64,000 nt of DNA from Deltaproteobacteria bacterium. GTDB lineage: Bacteria; Desulfobacterota; Binatia; UTPRO1. Under the pieces are notes generated by a model that was not told the origin of the DNA, did not search any database, and saw only the letters and a program-made list of their open reading frames with translations. Where the stretch lies: the NCBI GenBank assembly GCA_016200545.1, contig JACQEO010000033.1, positions 1 through 64,000 on the forward strand. The letters run 5' to 3'. How positions within the stretch are numbered: position 1 is the first letter of the stretch; every line of letters starts with the position of its first letter. Position numbers and translations under genes: made by a program. This document shows positions 24,836 to 32,890 of this stretch, one piece after another.

Positions 24836-25554
24836 CCCTCCCTTCCAAGATCGACGCCTCGGCGGATCCGCGGCATCGAGTCATCCGCCGCGGTCGCTGG
24901 CTCATCGTGGACTTCGCCGAACCGCGGGAAGTTCTGAGCTGGGCGATCGTTGGGGGTGGGCGGCGGCGAGTCTCGGCCGTCGCGTGGTACGAGGTCGACG
25001 AACGCGAGCTCCGCCCTCCGGTCGACCCGCGGCGATTCTTGCGACAGCGTATGGAAGAGGGAGGGATCGCTGGCGCGGTCGGGCTGCTGACGAGTCGGAA
25101 TCTCGATTCTTACGTCGACGTCCAGAGAACCTATGGAGCCTGGTCGGCGCGTTGCATCGCAACCGTCGGGTTGAGCAATGCGCTCCGCGCGGGGGATCCG
25201 CCGGGGCCGGACGGCAGGATAGGTACGATCGGCACGATCAATCTACTTTGCTCCGTCTCCGGAGCGCTCACCGATGAAGCGCTCGTAGAGGCGCTGGCGC
25301 TGGCTGCGGAGGCCCGGACCGCGGCGATTCTCGACGCATTGCTGCCGAGCCGAATGAGCGGTCTTCCGGCGACCGGCACCGGGACGGACTGCGTCGTCGT
25401 CTCGGCGGCTCCGGAGGGCCCAGCGGCCGAATATGCCGGAAAGCACACCGTCGTCGGCCATCTCATCGGCACAACGGTCACCGAGGCGATCGGCCACGGG
25501 GTGCGCGTCTGGAAATCAGAGAGACGCGAGAAAGGCTCCGGAGACGCGCGATGA
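24832..25554 (+). CDS. cbiZ: Adenosylcobinamide amidohydrolase CbiZ
   Basis: The 240-aa protein matches Cbi[41 protein letters not shown], then [11 protein letters not shown] near the end. CbiZ removes the aminopropanol tail of salvaged corrinoids so that cobyric acid can be reused. It is usual in archaea and a few bacteria that remodel pseudocobalamin. Here it sits in a de novo operon, between cbiA and cbiB with 4-bp overlaps on both sides. Confidence 0.92.
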   Translation: MTLPSKIDASADPRHRVIRRGRWLIVDFAEPREVLSWAIVGGGRRRVSAVAWYEVDERELRPPVDPRRFLRQRMEEGGIAGAVGLLTSRNLDSYVDVQRTYGAWSARCIATVGLSNALRAGDPPGPDGRIGTIGTINLLCSVSGALTDEALVEALALAAEARTAAILDALLPSRMSGLPATGTGTDCVVVSAAPEGPAAEYAGKHTVVGHLIGTTVTEAIGHGVRVWKSERREKGSGDAR

Positions 25555-26501
25555 ATGTGCCGGCGAACCTCGAGCCGAGCTTGGTGGCGCTCGCAGCCGC
25601 GGTCTGTCTGGACCTCGCCTTCGGTGAGCCCACGAGCCGGCTTCATCCAGTCGTGTGGATGGGAACGCTCACATCGGCGCTCCAGAGGCTCGCTCCAGGC
25701 AGCGGTGCGATCCGGCAGCTCGCCTTCGGCGGGTTGATCGCCGGCGCGGTTCCCTTGACCTTCTCCGTCACGAGCTCAGCAATCGTCGCCGGCTTCGGCC
25801 AAGGGTCGATGATCGGGCTTGCGCTGAGCGCCTTTCTCCTGAAGACGACTTTCAGCCTTTGCGGGCTCGGGAAGGCTGCCGCCGTCGTTCGAGACGCTCT
25901 CGAGCGGGGCGACCTCGGCGGCGGCCGTCACGGTCTTCGCGCGCTCTGCAGTCGTGACCCGACTCGCCTCGGCGAACCCGCGCTCGTCGCCGCCACCGTC
26001 GAATCGGTCGCCGAGAACGCCTCGGACAGCTTCGTCGCTCCGCTCTTCTACTACGGCCTCTTCGGCCTGCCGGGAGCGATCTTCTACCGCGCCGTCAACA
26101 CGCTCGACGCCATGATCGGCTACCACGGCCGATTCGAATACCTGGGGAAGGCCGCCGCTCGACTCGACGACGTCCTGAACCTCGTGCCCGCGCGCTTGAC
26201 CGCGGTACTCCTCCTCGCCGCCGCACCGCTCGTTCGCAAGGACGCGCGACGCGGCTGGCTGATTCTCCGGCGGGACGGATTCAAGACCGAGAGTCCCAAT
26301 GCAGGGCGGCCGATGGCGGCTATGGCCGGTCTTCTCGGAGTTGAGCTCGAGAAGGAGGGCCACTACACGCTCGGCGATCCGATCGAGCCGCTGGCGGTCT
26401 CGAAGATCGATGAGGCGTGGCACCTCGTGCGGCTTGCCGCGGTCTTTGCGGTCGTCTGTTGCGCGGCACTGCTCGGAGCTCGGCATGCGTGCGCTCGTTA
26501 G
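25551..26501 (+). CDS. cbiB: Adenosylcobinamide-phosphate synthase CbiB
   Basis: The 316-aa protein is an inner-membrane enzyme with several hydrophobic segments. Its signatures are [58 protein letters not shown] and [17 protein letters not shown]. It attaches aminopropanol phosphate to adenosylcobyric acid. It overlaps cobD by 17 bp. Confidence 0.95.
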   Translation: MNVPANLEPSLVALAAAVCLDLAFGEPTSRLHPVVWMGTLTSALQRLAPGSGAIRQLAFGGLIAGAVPLTFSVTSSAIVAGFGQGSMIGLALSAFLLKTTFSLCGLGKAAAVVRDALERGDLGGGRHGLRALCSRDPTRLGEPALVAATVESVAENASDSFVAPLFYYGLFGLPGAIFYRAVNTLDAMIGYHGRFEYLGKAAARLDDVLNLVPARLTAVLLLAAAPLVRKDARRGWLILRRDGFKTESPNAGRPMAAMAGLLGVELEKEGHYTLGDPIEPLAVSKIDEAWHLVRLAAVFAVVCCAALLGARHACAR

Positions 26502-27570
26502 GGAGGAGCCGGACTCCGGCCTTGCGCGCGAGCACGGTGGATCTCGCGATGCGGAGCTCCGAGCTCTCGGGATCGATCTCTCGGAGATCGTCGACTTCAG
26601 CGTGAACGTGAACCCCTACGGGCCGTCCCCCGGGGTGGTGTGCGCGATTCGCGAAGCCTCGATCGAACGATATCCCGACTCGACGGCCTGGGCGGCGCGG
26701 CAGGCTCTGGCGCGAACCTATACGCTCGATGCCGAGGAGATCCTGCTCGGTAATGGGGCGGCTGATCTCCTCTGGACGATCGCCCGGCTCCTCCTTCGAC
26801 CAGACGCGACAGCGCTCGTGGTCGAGCCGACGTTCTCGGAGTTCCGTAGCGCGGCTCTCTCGGTTGGCGCCCGCGTTCTCGAGTGGCGCGCGAAAGCGAC
26901 GGACGGATTCGCGGTGGACCTGAAGACCGTCTCGCGACTCCTCGAACGGAACCGGGCCGGGGTCCTTTACTTGTGCGCGCCGAACACGCCGACTGGCGTG
27001 TCGATTCCCGTCGGCGAGATCGCAGCGCTCGCCGCCGCGGAGCCGGGCGTCGCGGTCGTCCTCGACCAATCCTTTATCAGCCTGAGCGACCGCTTCGCGG
27101 ACGCTCAGGTCCGGCTACCCGAGAACGTCTTCTGTGTTCGCTCCCTGACGAAAGACCACGCAATCCCGGGTGTCCGGGTGGGTTACCTGGTCGCCTCGCC
27201 TACCGCCGTGCAAAAGATGGAGCTCTCACGGCCAGCCTGGACGACGAGCGCCGCCGCTCAGGCTGCGGTAATCGCCGCCTGCCGCGAGGGCCCGTTTGTC
27301 GCGGAGAGCCGGCGGCGGCTCTCCGCCGATCGCGATCGGCTGGCGACCTCGCTCCGTGCTCTCGGGCTCGATCCCGTGCCGTCGAGCGCCCCCTTCCTTC
27401 TCGTGCGCATCAACGAGGGCAGCGGGCTTCGTCGCCGGCTGCTCGCGCGCCACCGTATCCTCGTGCGCGATTGCAGGTCCTTCGGGTTGCCCGAATTCAT
27501 CCGTCTCGCCGCCAGGCCATCGAGAGACGTCGAGCGCCTGAAAGCTGCGCTCGCGGAGGAGCTCCGCTGA
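26485..27570 (+). CDS. cobD: Threonine-phosphate decarboxylase CobD (PLP, HisC-like)
   Basis: The 361-aa aminotransferase-fold protein has [13 protein letters not shown] near residue 33, [31 protein letters not shown] and [18 protein letters not shown], where the Lys should bind PLP. Its place between cbiB and cbiP supports CobD over histidinol-phosphate aminotransferase. The ATG lies within the end of cbiB. Confidence 0.9.
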   Translation: MRALVREEPDSGLAREHGGSRDAELRALGIDLSEIVDFSVNVNPYGPSPGVVCAIREASIERYPDSTAWAARQALARTYTLDAEEILLGNGAADLLWTIARLLLRPDATALVVEPTFSEFRSAALSVGARVLEWRAKATDGFAVDLKTVSRLLERNRAGVLYLCAPNTPTGVSIPVGEIAALAAAEPGVAVVLDQSFISLSDRFADAQVRLPENVFCVRSLTKDHAIPGVRVGYLVASPTAVQKMELSRPAWTTSAAAQAAVIAACREGPFVAESRRRLSADRDRLATSLRALGLDPVPSSAPFLLVRINEGSGLRRRLLARHRILVRDCRSFGLPEFIRLAARPSRDVERLKAALAEELR

Positions 27571-29123
27571 TGGCCGGCCGCACGGTCATGGTTCAAGGAA
27601 CCGCCTCGTCTGTGGGAAAGAGCCTCTTCGCCACCGCTCTCTGTCGTCTGTTCTCCAACGCCGGCCATCGGGTGACGCCGTTCAAGGCGCAGAACATGGC
27701 GCTCAACTCCTTCGTCACGCCGGACGGTGGAGAGATCGGTCGTGCGCAGGCCGTTCAAGCCGAGGCGGCGAGGATCGCCCCCAGCGTCGAGATGAACCCG
27801 GTCCTCCTGAAACCGGAAGGGAACACGCGCTCCCAGGTCGTGGTGCTCGGAAAGCCGATCGGGAGCATGACCGCGATCGAGTATCACGAGTACAAGCCCG
27901 AGCTTCGCCGGGTGATCGCCGATTCTCTCGCGAAGCTCAGAGAAAGCTCCGACGTCGTCGTGATCGAGGGAGCGGGGAGCCCCGCCGAGATCAATCTCAA
28001 GGATCGGGACATCGTCAACATGTACGTGGCGCGAATTGCCGACGCTCCGGTCCTGCTCGTGGGTGACATCGATCGAGGCGGCGTCTTCGCCGCGTTCGTG
28101 GGCACCATGGAGCTTCTCGATCCGGACGAGCGTCGTCGGATCGCCGCGTTCGTCGTCAACAAGTTCCGTGGCGACGTCGCGCTGCTGACGCCGGGTCTCG
28201 AGTTCCTGCGGGACCGGACCGGAGTGCCGGTCCTGGGAGTCGTTCCCTACATTCCGCGTCTTCGCATCGCGGATGAGGATTCCGTTTCTCTGGACGACCG
28301 TTCCGGCCGGCGCGCGCCGACGACCAGCGAGCTCGACGTCGTGGTCGTTCGGCTACCTCGCATATCGAACCACGACGACTTCAACCCCCTAGAGCACGAG
28401 ACCGGCGTGGTCGTCCGCTTCGTCGAAACTCCAGAGGCGATTCGCGGCGCGGACTTGGTGATTCTTCCGGGGTCGAAGTGCACGGCGAGCGACCTCGACT
28501 GGCTTCGGGAGAGCGGAATCGCCCGTGCAATCGAGGAACGTACGCGCGACGGGGGCCTCGTCCTTGGGATCTGCGGCGGATGCCAGATGCTCGGCGAGTG
28601 GATTCATGATCCTGACGCAGTCGAGTCGACCCGGCCGCTCGTGCCGGGGCTCGGCCTCCTGCCGCTCGAGACGCGCTTCACGCGGCAGAAGACCACCGCT
28701 CAAGTCCGCGCTCGGATCGCGCACCCGTCGTTCCTGACTGATGGGATTTCGGAGGGAGAGGAGCTGTCCGCGTACGAAATCCACATGGGTCAGCTCGACA
28801 GACGCGCTCAATCGCCGGCACCGTTTGCGGTCGAAGCTGGAAGGGGGCGGGAAGGGTCGAGTCTCGATGGAGCGGTGAACGAATCGGGCACGGTGGTAGG
28901 CACCATGCTTCATGGAATCTTCGAAAATACCGCGCTACGCTCGTCGCTGCTCGCCGGTCTTCGGACCAGAAGAGGTCTAGAGCATTCCGATGCGAGCGCG
29001 GTTCCTTCGAGAGATGAGGAGTACGACCGACTCGCCGAAGTCGTTCGGCAGCACATCGATGAGGGTGAGCTTCACCGCATCATGAAGTTGAACCCGCGGG
29101 CCGCCGAAAAGCGGACGGCATAG
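27570..29123 (+). CDS. cbiP: Cobyric acid synthase CbiP/CobQ
   Basis: The 517-aa protein begins VMVQGTASSVGKSLFATALC and has PFKAQNMALNSFVT, NMYVARIADAPVLLVGDIDRGG (cited in part), ISNHDDFNPLE and the glutaminase motif GICGGCQMLG, then MLHGIFEN with His. It adds the b, d, e and g amides. It is the last gene of the riboswitch operon. I see no terminator hairpin with a U-run behind it; the HD-domain fragment starts within 75 nt. Confidence 0.95.
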   Translation: MAGRTVMVQGTASSVGKSLFATALCRLFSNAGHRVTPFKAQNMALNSFVTPDGGEIGRAQAVQAEAARIAPSVEMNPVLLKPEGNTRSQVVVLGKPIGSMTAIEYHEYKPELRRVIADSLAKLRESSDVVVIEGAGSPAEINLKDRDIVNMYVARIADAPVLLVGDIDRGGVFAAFVGTMELLDPDERRRIAAFVVNKFRGDVALLTPGLEFLRDRTGVPVLGVVPYIPRLRIADEDSVSLDDRSGRRAPTTSELDVVVVRLPRISNHDDFNPLEHETGVVVRFVETPEAIRGADLVILPGSKCTASDLDWLRESGIARAIEERTRDGGLVLGICGGCQMLGEWIHDPDAVESTRPLVPGLGLLPLETRFTRQKTTAQVRARIAHPSFLTDGISEGEELSAYEIHMGQLDRRAQSPAPFAVEAGRGREGSSLDGAVNESGTVVGTMLHGIFENTALRSSLLAGLRTRRGLEHSDASAVPSRDEEYDRLAEVVRQHIDEGELHRIMKLNPRAAEKRTA

Positions 29124-29195
29124 CCGTTTGCCGGGCTCGGTTGCGGCGACACCTTGGACGTCGAGGCGACGTGCGATGGGAAGAACATCCAGCTT

Positions 29196-29455
29196 TCGTC
29201 GTTCGTCTCCGAGAGAACCTCTGGATGGTCGAGAAGCACGGCATCTTCCAGGGCTACTACTTCTTCCACCACATCGGCCTCGACCGGAACCTGCGCGAGC
29301 AGTTCCGCGGCCACCCGAGCTTCGAGCAGACGGCGCTCTGCTGCGAGAGGTACGACGGCCCCGCGTTCCAGCCGACGCTCGAGGCGATGCCGCTCGAAGC
29401 GTTCGAGGCGATGATGAGGCGGGTCTTCGGCGCGCCGAAGCGCTCGATCTACGCA
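29196..29455 (+). pseudogene. 3' fragment of the HD-domain gene whose start lies at 7098
   Basis: The sequence encodes FVSE, then in a shifted frame ENLWMVEKHGIFQGYYFFHH, IGLDRNLREQFRGHP, CCERYDG and AMMRRVFGAPKRSIY. These are the C-terminal parts of the same small HD-domain family whose N-terminus is at 7098. A one-base deletion near 29212 breaks the frame. The HD motif region between the two pieces is absent from the window. The fragment ends at the AGTACG junction, where the right half of the other split gene begins. Confidence 0.65.
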
Positions 29456-29460
29456 GTACG
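29455..29460. repeat. Right AGTACG copy at the split-gene junction
   Basis: This hexamer equals the one at 6038-6043. Coding sequence of the HD fragment ends before it and the second half of the split conserved gene begins in it. Confidence 0.55.
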
Positions 29461-29756
29461 AGCACATCGCGGTCGAGATCCCGCCCGGGGAAGCCCCAGA
29501 TCGAGTACTTCGAGAAGGGCTACCAGTGGACGCCGCGCGGGGACGTGCTCCGTTGCGTGATCGACGACGGCGGGCCCGACGGGACGGCGAACCCGTGATC
29601 CACATCGACGACCACGAGCTCTCGTGGAGGGAGTTCGGACGGCTGCTGACTACCCACGCCGGCTGGGGCATGCGGATCGTGTTCGTCCCGGATGACGAGG
29701 TCCACGAGACGCCGCAGATCGAAGTTCGCGAGCCGGAGGAGAAGCGCTCGCGATGA
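29457..29756 (+). pseudogene. 3' half of the conserved gene cut at 6043, with further frameshifts
   Basis: The sequence continues the left half in frame with YEHIAVEIPPG. An extra G in the run at 29487-29490 shifts the frame, after which KPQIEYFEKGYQWTPRGDVL and RCVIDDGGPDG follow to a stop at 29596. A third frame from the GTG at 29595 encodes IHIDDHELSWREFGRLLTTH and GWGMRIVFVPDDEVH to 29756. It may be the last part of the same protein or an overlapping second gene. None of this is functionally assigned. Confidence 0.6.
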
Positions 29757-29885
29757 AGAACGCCTTCACGGGCTCGTGGCGGATCACCGACATGGAGCTC
29801 TGGGACGAGGAGGCGAGAGATTTCTCGGGCCCGCGTACATCAAATTCGGAAGCGACGGCAGGGGCGAGTTCCGCTTCATCAGCCT
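29753..29885 (+). pseudogene. Truncated conserved hypothetical gene (SWRITDMELWD family)
   Basis: An ATG overlapping the previous stop begins FTGSWRITDMELWDEEAR. After a one-base shift near 29820 the frame continues LGPAYIKFGSDGRGEFRFIS. These are the first ~45 residues of a common small uncharacterised protein; the rest is missing. It belonged to the same unit as the split gene. Confidence 0.5.
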
Positions 29886-29942
29886 CGCTACGAGCTGGTT
29901 CCAACTCGCTGCCCGCCGGCGACCTCTCTTCGACTTGACGTC

Positions 29943-30189
29943 ACCACCGTCCGCTTTGGCGAATTCTTCCGCATGGCGACGGGGCTGCCGCCACCCGCGC
30001 CGTACGACTACCAGCGGCGGTTGGCGGGCGATCGAAGCGCTGACGGCGCCATCCCAGCGAAGGCGCTGGCGATCAACGTGCCGACGGGTGCAGGCAAGAC
30101 CGCGGCGGCCGTGCTGGCGTAGCTGTGGAACCGTTGCGGGCATCCCGATCCCGAGCACCGCAAGCGCTGGCCGCAGCGTCTCGTGTACG
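29943..30189 (+). pseudogene. Cas3-type helicase N-terminal fragment (type I-G/I-U-like)
   Basis: One frame encodes VRFGEFFRMATGLPP, PYDYQRRLAGD, INVPTGAGKTAAAVLA (Walker A), then an in-frame TAG at 30120, LWNRCGHPDPEHRKRWPQRL and VY before similarity ends. The order YQRRLA, Walker A, LWxRxxHP, RLVY fits the start of the Cas3 helicase of type I-G (formerly I-U) CRISPR systems. It has no start codon, an internal stop and only ~80 residues of a ~800-residue protein. Confidence 0.65.
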
Positions 30190-30238
30190 GTGAGCAACGT
30201 CTCGTGACCACACAACGAACGACGCTTGATTTGTAGAA

Positions 30239-30487
30239 ATGCCGGCGCTTGTCTCCGAAGCGCAGATTCGCGCCGGCCGACAGTCGTTGGCGGAAATTGA
30301 TTTCTACTGGCGTCTCTGGGAGGTTCCCGCATCTCTTGCAACCGTTGGTGCCCTTCAGGCAAGTGGTGAGCCTCTGACCGCCCCGCCGTCAGCTCGGAGG
30401 CGTGGCGTCTACCGGCTCATGCGCGTACGCCGCACCAGCATGGAGAAAGGGGAGCTCGTGTTTGGACCCGCGCAGGCGGTCTGGTGA
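30239..30487 (+). CDS. Short unrecognised open frame (82 aa)
   Basis: An ATG without ribosome binding site opens EAQIRAGRQSLAEIDFYWRL and ends KGELVFGPAQAVW. Nothing in it is familiar. It sits between the Cas3-like fragment and a conserved small gene and may be a remnant. Coding status is doubtful. The interval 30488-30578 shows nothing. Confidence 0.3.
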   Translation: MPALVSEAQIRAGRQSLAEIDFYWRLWEVPASLATVGALQASGEPLTAPPSARRRGVYRLMRVRRTSMEKGELVFGPAQAVW

Positions 30488-30578
30488 CTCGCTCGGTTTG
30501 TACAACTCCACTTCTCCCGCCTCAATGTGCGTGTTCCCCGCTTGGATTCCGACCCGCGTCAGTGGATGAGGTCCGCAC

Positions 30579-30863
30579 ATGACCGACACGTCGAACGAAG
30601 TGACGCAACTGTACCGCGATCTTCTCATGCGCCGCTCCGGCGCAGAACGCTTGGAGATGGGGTGCCGCATGTTCGATACGGCCCGGGCCTTCGTCCGAGC
30701 CAGCCTGGGCGATCCCTCCGGCACCGACCGCTCGCGCGAGATGACGGCGCGCCTTTTCCTTCGCACCTACGGGGCCGATTTCGACCCGATGATCCGGGAC
30801 CGCATCGCAGCGTGGCTTCGCGATCCCGGGGGCGACGGCCGCCGTCGCGACGACGGCCGGTGA
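30579..30863 (+). CDS. Conserved small helical protein (94 aa), function unknown
   Basis: The protein reads VTQLYRDLLMRRSGAERLEM, GCRMFDTARAFVRASLG and LFLRTYGADFDPMIRDRI, a pattern I have seen in small conserved proteins of unknown function. GAGG lies 9 nt before the ATG. It is intact while its neighbours on both sides are broken, 19 nt upstream of the Cas2 fragment. Confidence 0.6.
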   Translation: MTDTSNEVTQLYRDLLMRRSGAERLEMGCRMFDTARAFVRASLGDPSGTDRSREMTARLFLRTYGADFDPMIRDRIAAWLRDPGGDGRRRDDGR

Positions 30864-30882
30864 GGGTAGTCGGGGAGCGGTC

Positions 30883-30930
30883 ATGCGGAACACCTACCTC
30901 GTCTGCTACGACATCTGCGAGGACAAGCGT
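30883..30930 (+). pseudogene. cas2: cas2 5' fragment
   Basis: After a GGGAG site the frame begins MRNTYLVCYDICEDKR, the N-terminus of Cas2, including the first strand and DIxxDKR motif. The match stops at 30930, where a CRISPR-repeat-like sequence begins. Full Cas2 is about 95 residues, so only one sixth remains. Confidence 0.75.
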
Positions 30931-30965
30931 CCGCGCTCACGTGAGCGCGGCCCCATTGAAGCAAC
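30930..30965 (-). CRISPR. Single orphan CRISPR repeat-like sequence
   Basis: Read on the minus strand, GTTGCTTCAATGGGG leads into a perfect 20-bp palindrome (30931-30950, half-site CCGCGCTCAC). A strong dyad next to a CAATGGGG/CCCCATTG end is typical of type I repeats of 36-37 bp. It begins exactly where cas2 similarity ends. I found no second copy, so no array is left. Confidence 0.5.
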
Positions 30966-31052
30966 AGCCGCCGAGGTCAGGTCGTCGCGCCGCTCTCACG
31001 CCTCGCGCCCGAACTTCACGACCGAGTGGACGCGGTCGTCCGAAACGAATCC

Positions 31053-31448
31053 TCACAACGTCGCGAGGGGCGGCACCGTGGCGAGCTGTCGCGCCAGCAC
31101 GTGCGGATCGGACGTCGGAAGCGCGCACACCTTCTGCTCGCAGACGTAGTCCTCCATCACGTGGCACCAGTGGCACGTGGAGTAGCCGACGGAGAGCAGG
31201 ACGGGTCGTTGCAGCCGCTTCGCCGTCTCAAACGCCTCGTCGCCCCAGGGGTACCAGTTCACCGGATTGTGGGCGTGCTGGAGGAGGTACGGGCTGGTCT
31301 CGAAGATGAGCCGGTTGGTGTACTGCGGCGAGCCGTCGGGACGGAGGTGTCGCGTATGGTCCAGCGTCGGAGGCGGGTCGCCGCGGCGCGACGCGCACGT
31401 GGTGACAGACGCGACGAGGAGCGCCACCGAAAAGACGCGGGCGTTCAC
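31053..31448 (-). CDS. DUF255/YyaL-like thioredoxin-domain protein with large internal deletion
   Basis: The 131-aa product has a signal peptide, then [20 protein letters not shown] and [13 protein letters not shown], the N-terminal thioredoxin domain of YyaL-type proteins (usually 600-700 aa). After CHVME it goes on [20 protein letters not shown], which resembles the extreme C-terminus of the same family. The middle ~500 residues are therefore missing while the frame is kept. The GTG start overlaps the TolC-like gene stop. It is the last gene of the RND operon, at the border of the decayed accessory zone. Activity is unlikely. Confidence 0.65.
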   Translation of the reverse strand: MNARVFSVALLVASVTTCASRRGDPPPTLDHTRHLRPDGSPQYTNRLIFETSPYLLQHAHNPVNWYPWGDEAFETAKRLQRPVLLSVGYSTCHWCHVMEDYVCEQKVCALPTSDPHVLARQLATVPPLATL

Positions 31449-32890
31449 TCACCCTCCCTGCGCCCGTTCGGCTCGTAGAGCAACGCCGCTGGAGAGACCG
31501 CGCCCACGGCACGCAGCAACTGCACCTGGGCGGCATCATAGGCGATGATCGCCGAGACGACGCTCGTGCGCGACTCGCTGAGCGCCGCGTCGGCGTCGAG
31601 CACCTCGAGACCGATGCCGACCCCGTCCTTGAATCGCACGTGGCTCAACTCTTCGGCCGCCTCGGCGGCCCGCACGCCCCGCAGCGCGGCCTCGATCTGC
31701 TCGGCAGCCGTCAGCACCCGATCACGCGCCTCGATCACCTCCGCCGCGATCTGCTGGTCGAGACGCTCCGTCACGAGACGGACCTGCTCGACCCGCGCCT
31801 GCGCCGTCTGCACCCGCCCGATCGAGGCGGGCGCGAGCCGCAACCCGATGAATCCCCCGTAGATCTGACGGTTGCCGAGATCGCCGAGACTCCGACCGAT
31901 CGCGCTCTCCTCGAACGTCCCGTAGACGCTCGGACCGACGGCATCGGCCCACGTGGCGTTGCGGCGGCTCTCCGCGGCCTCGATGCGCCGGCGCTGCGCC
32001 GCGAGCTCGGCGCGGCCGCCGCGCGCGCGCTCGGTGAGCACCTGAAGGGGCTGCGTCGCGTCGATGAGCGTCCGCTGTCGGACCACATTCTCTCGCGGAA
32101 CGAGCGTCACCGTCGGATCGAGCTTGAGCGTGAGGGCGAGCCGGAGCGAGGCGTCGCGGAGGCGGTTGTGCGCTTCCGCGAGCCGTACCTCGTCGGCGGC
32201 CGCGCGCGCGTCGGCGCGCAGCACGTCGACCTTGAGGCCGGCACCTTCGCTTTCGCGGTCGCGGCCGAGCCGGGCGAGCTCGCGAGACGCCGCGAGCGCC
32301 CGCTCGGCGATGCTGACGAGCGCCTGGCTCTCCTCGAGCCGGAAATAGCGTTGGGCGACGCTCGCGAGGACGTCCTGAGTCACCTGATCGGCATCGCTGC
32401 TCGCCGCCGCGAGGCCGCGGTGGGCCGCGATCGCCTCAAACAGTGCACGGCCGGGATTGAGGCTCACCTCCACCCCCCCGGCGGGCACCACCGTACTGAA
32501 CGCGTGGCGCTCGAGGTCTCCGAACGACGCCTGGATCTCACCGTCAATACGCTTCGCGGTGAAGGAAGCGGTCGCCTGCGGGAGGAGCGCTCCCAGTGCC
32601 TCGTTGCGAACGCCCCGCGCCTCGGCGAGCCGCGCGCGGGCTTCGAGGAGGTCGAGGTTCCCCGCAGCGGCGATCGCGAGCGCGGTCTCGAGGTCGACGG
32701 GCAGCGCCTTGCCCTCCTCGATGAGCCGCATCTCGACCGGGGGAAGGGGGATCTCGACGTTCGACGTCGCGGCCGCGGCACCGACCTCGGCCGCGCCGGC
32801 CACGTGATCGGTCGCGACGTAGGCTGCGGCGGCACCCGTAGCAGCGGCGAGCACCGCGAGCGCGACCAGCACGCCCGTTCGGAAGCTCAC
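31445..32890 (-). CDS. TolC-like outer-membrane efflux protein
   Basis: The 481-aa protein starts at GTG with a signal peptide/anchor ([19 protein letters not shown]) and has two outer-membrane efflux repeats: [20 protein letters not shown] in the first and [15 protein letters not shown] segments, then [20 protein letters not shown] in the second. This is the long helical hairpin plan of TolC/OprM. It overlaps the adaptor gene by 4 bp and forms the outer-membrane exit of the RND pump encoded upstream. Confidence 0.9.
   Translation of the reverse strand: MSFRTGVLVALAVLAAATGAAAAYVATDHVAGAAEVGAAAATSNVEIPLPPVEMRLIEEGKALPVDLETALAIAAAGNLDLLEARARLAEARGVRNEALGALLPQATASFTAKRIDGEIQASFGDLERHAFSTVVPAGGVEVSLNPGRALFEAIAAHRGLAAASSDADQVTQDVLASVAQRYFRLEESQALVSIAERALAASRELARLGRDRESEGAGLKVDVLRADARAAADEVRLAEAHNRLRDASLRLALTLKLDPTVTLVPRENVVRQRTLIDATQPLQVLTERARGGRAELAAQRRRIEAAESRRNATWADAVGPSVYGTFEESAIGRSLGDLGNRQIYGGFIGLRLAPASIGRVQTAQARVEQVRLVTERLDQQIAAEVIEARDRVLTAAEQIEAALRGVRAAEAAEELSHVRFKDGVGIGLEVLDADAALSESRTSVVSAIIAYDAAQVQLLRAVGAVSPAALLYEPNGRREGE

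Noticed and set aside
6044..29454. A transposon or integrase-driven island around the B12 operon
   Set aside because: I saw no transposase, integrase, terminal inverted repeats or tRNA attachment site at the borders; only the AGTACG hexamer. The mechanism is left open.
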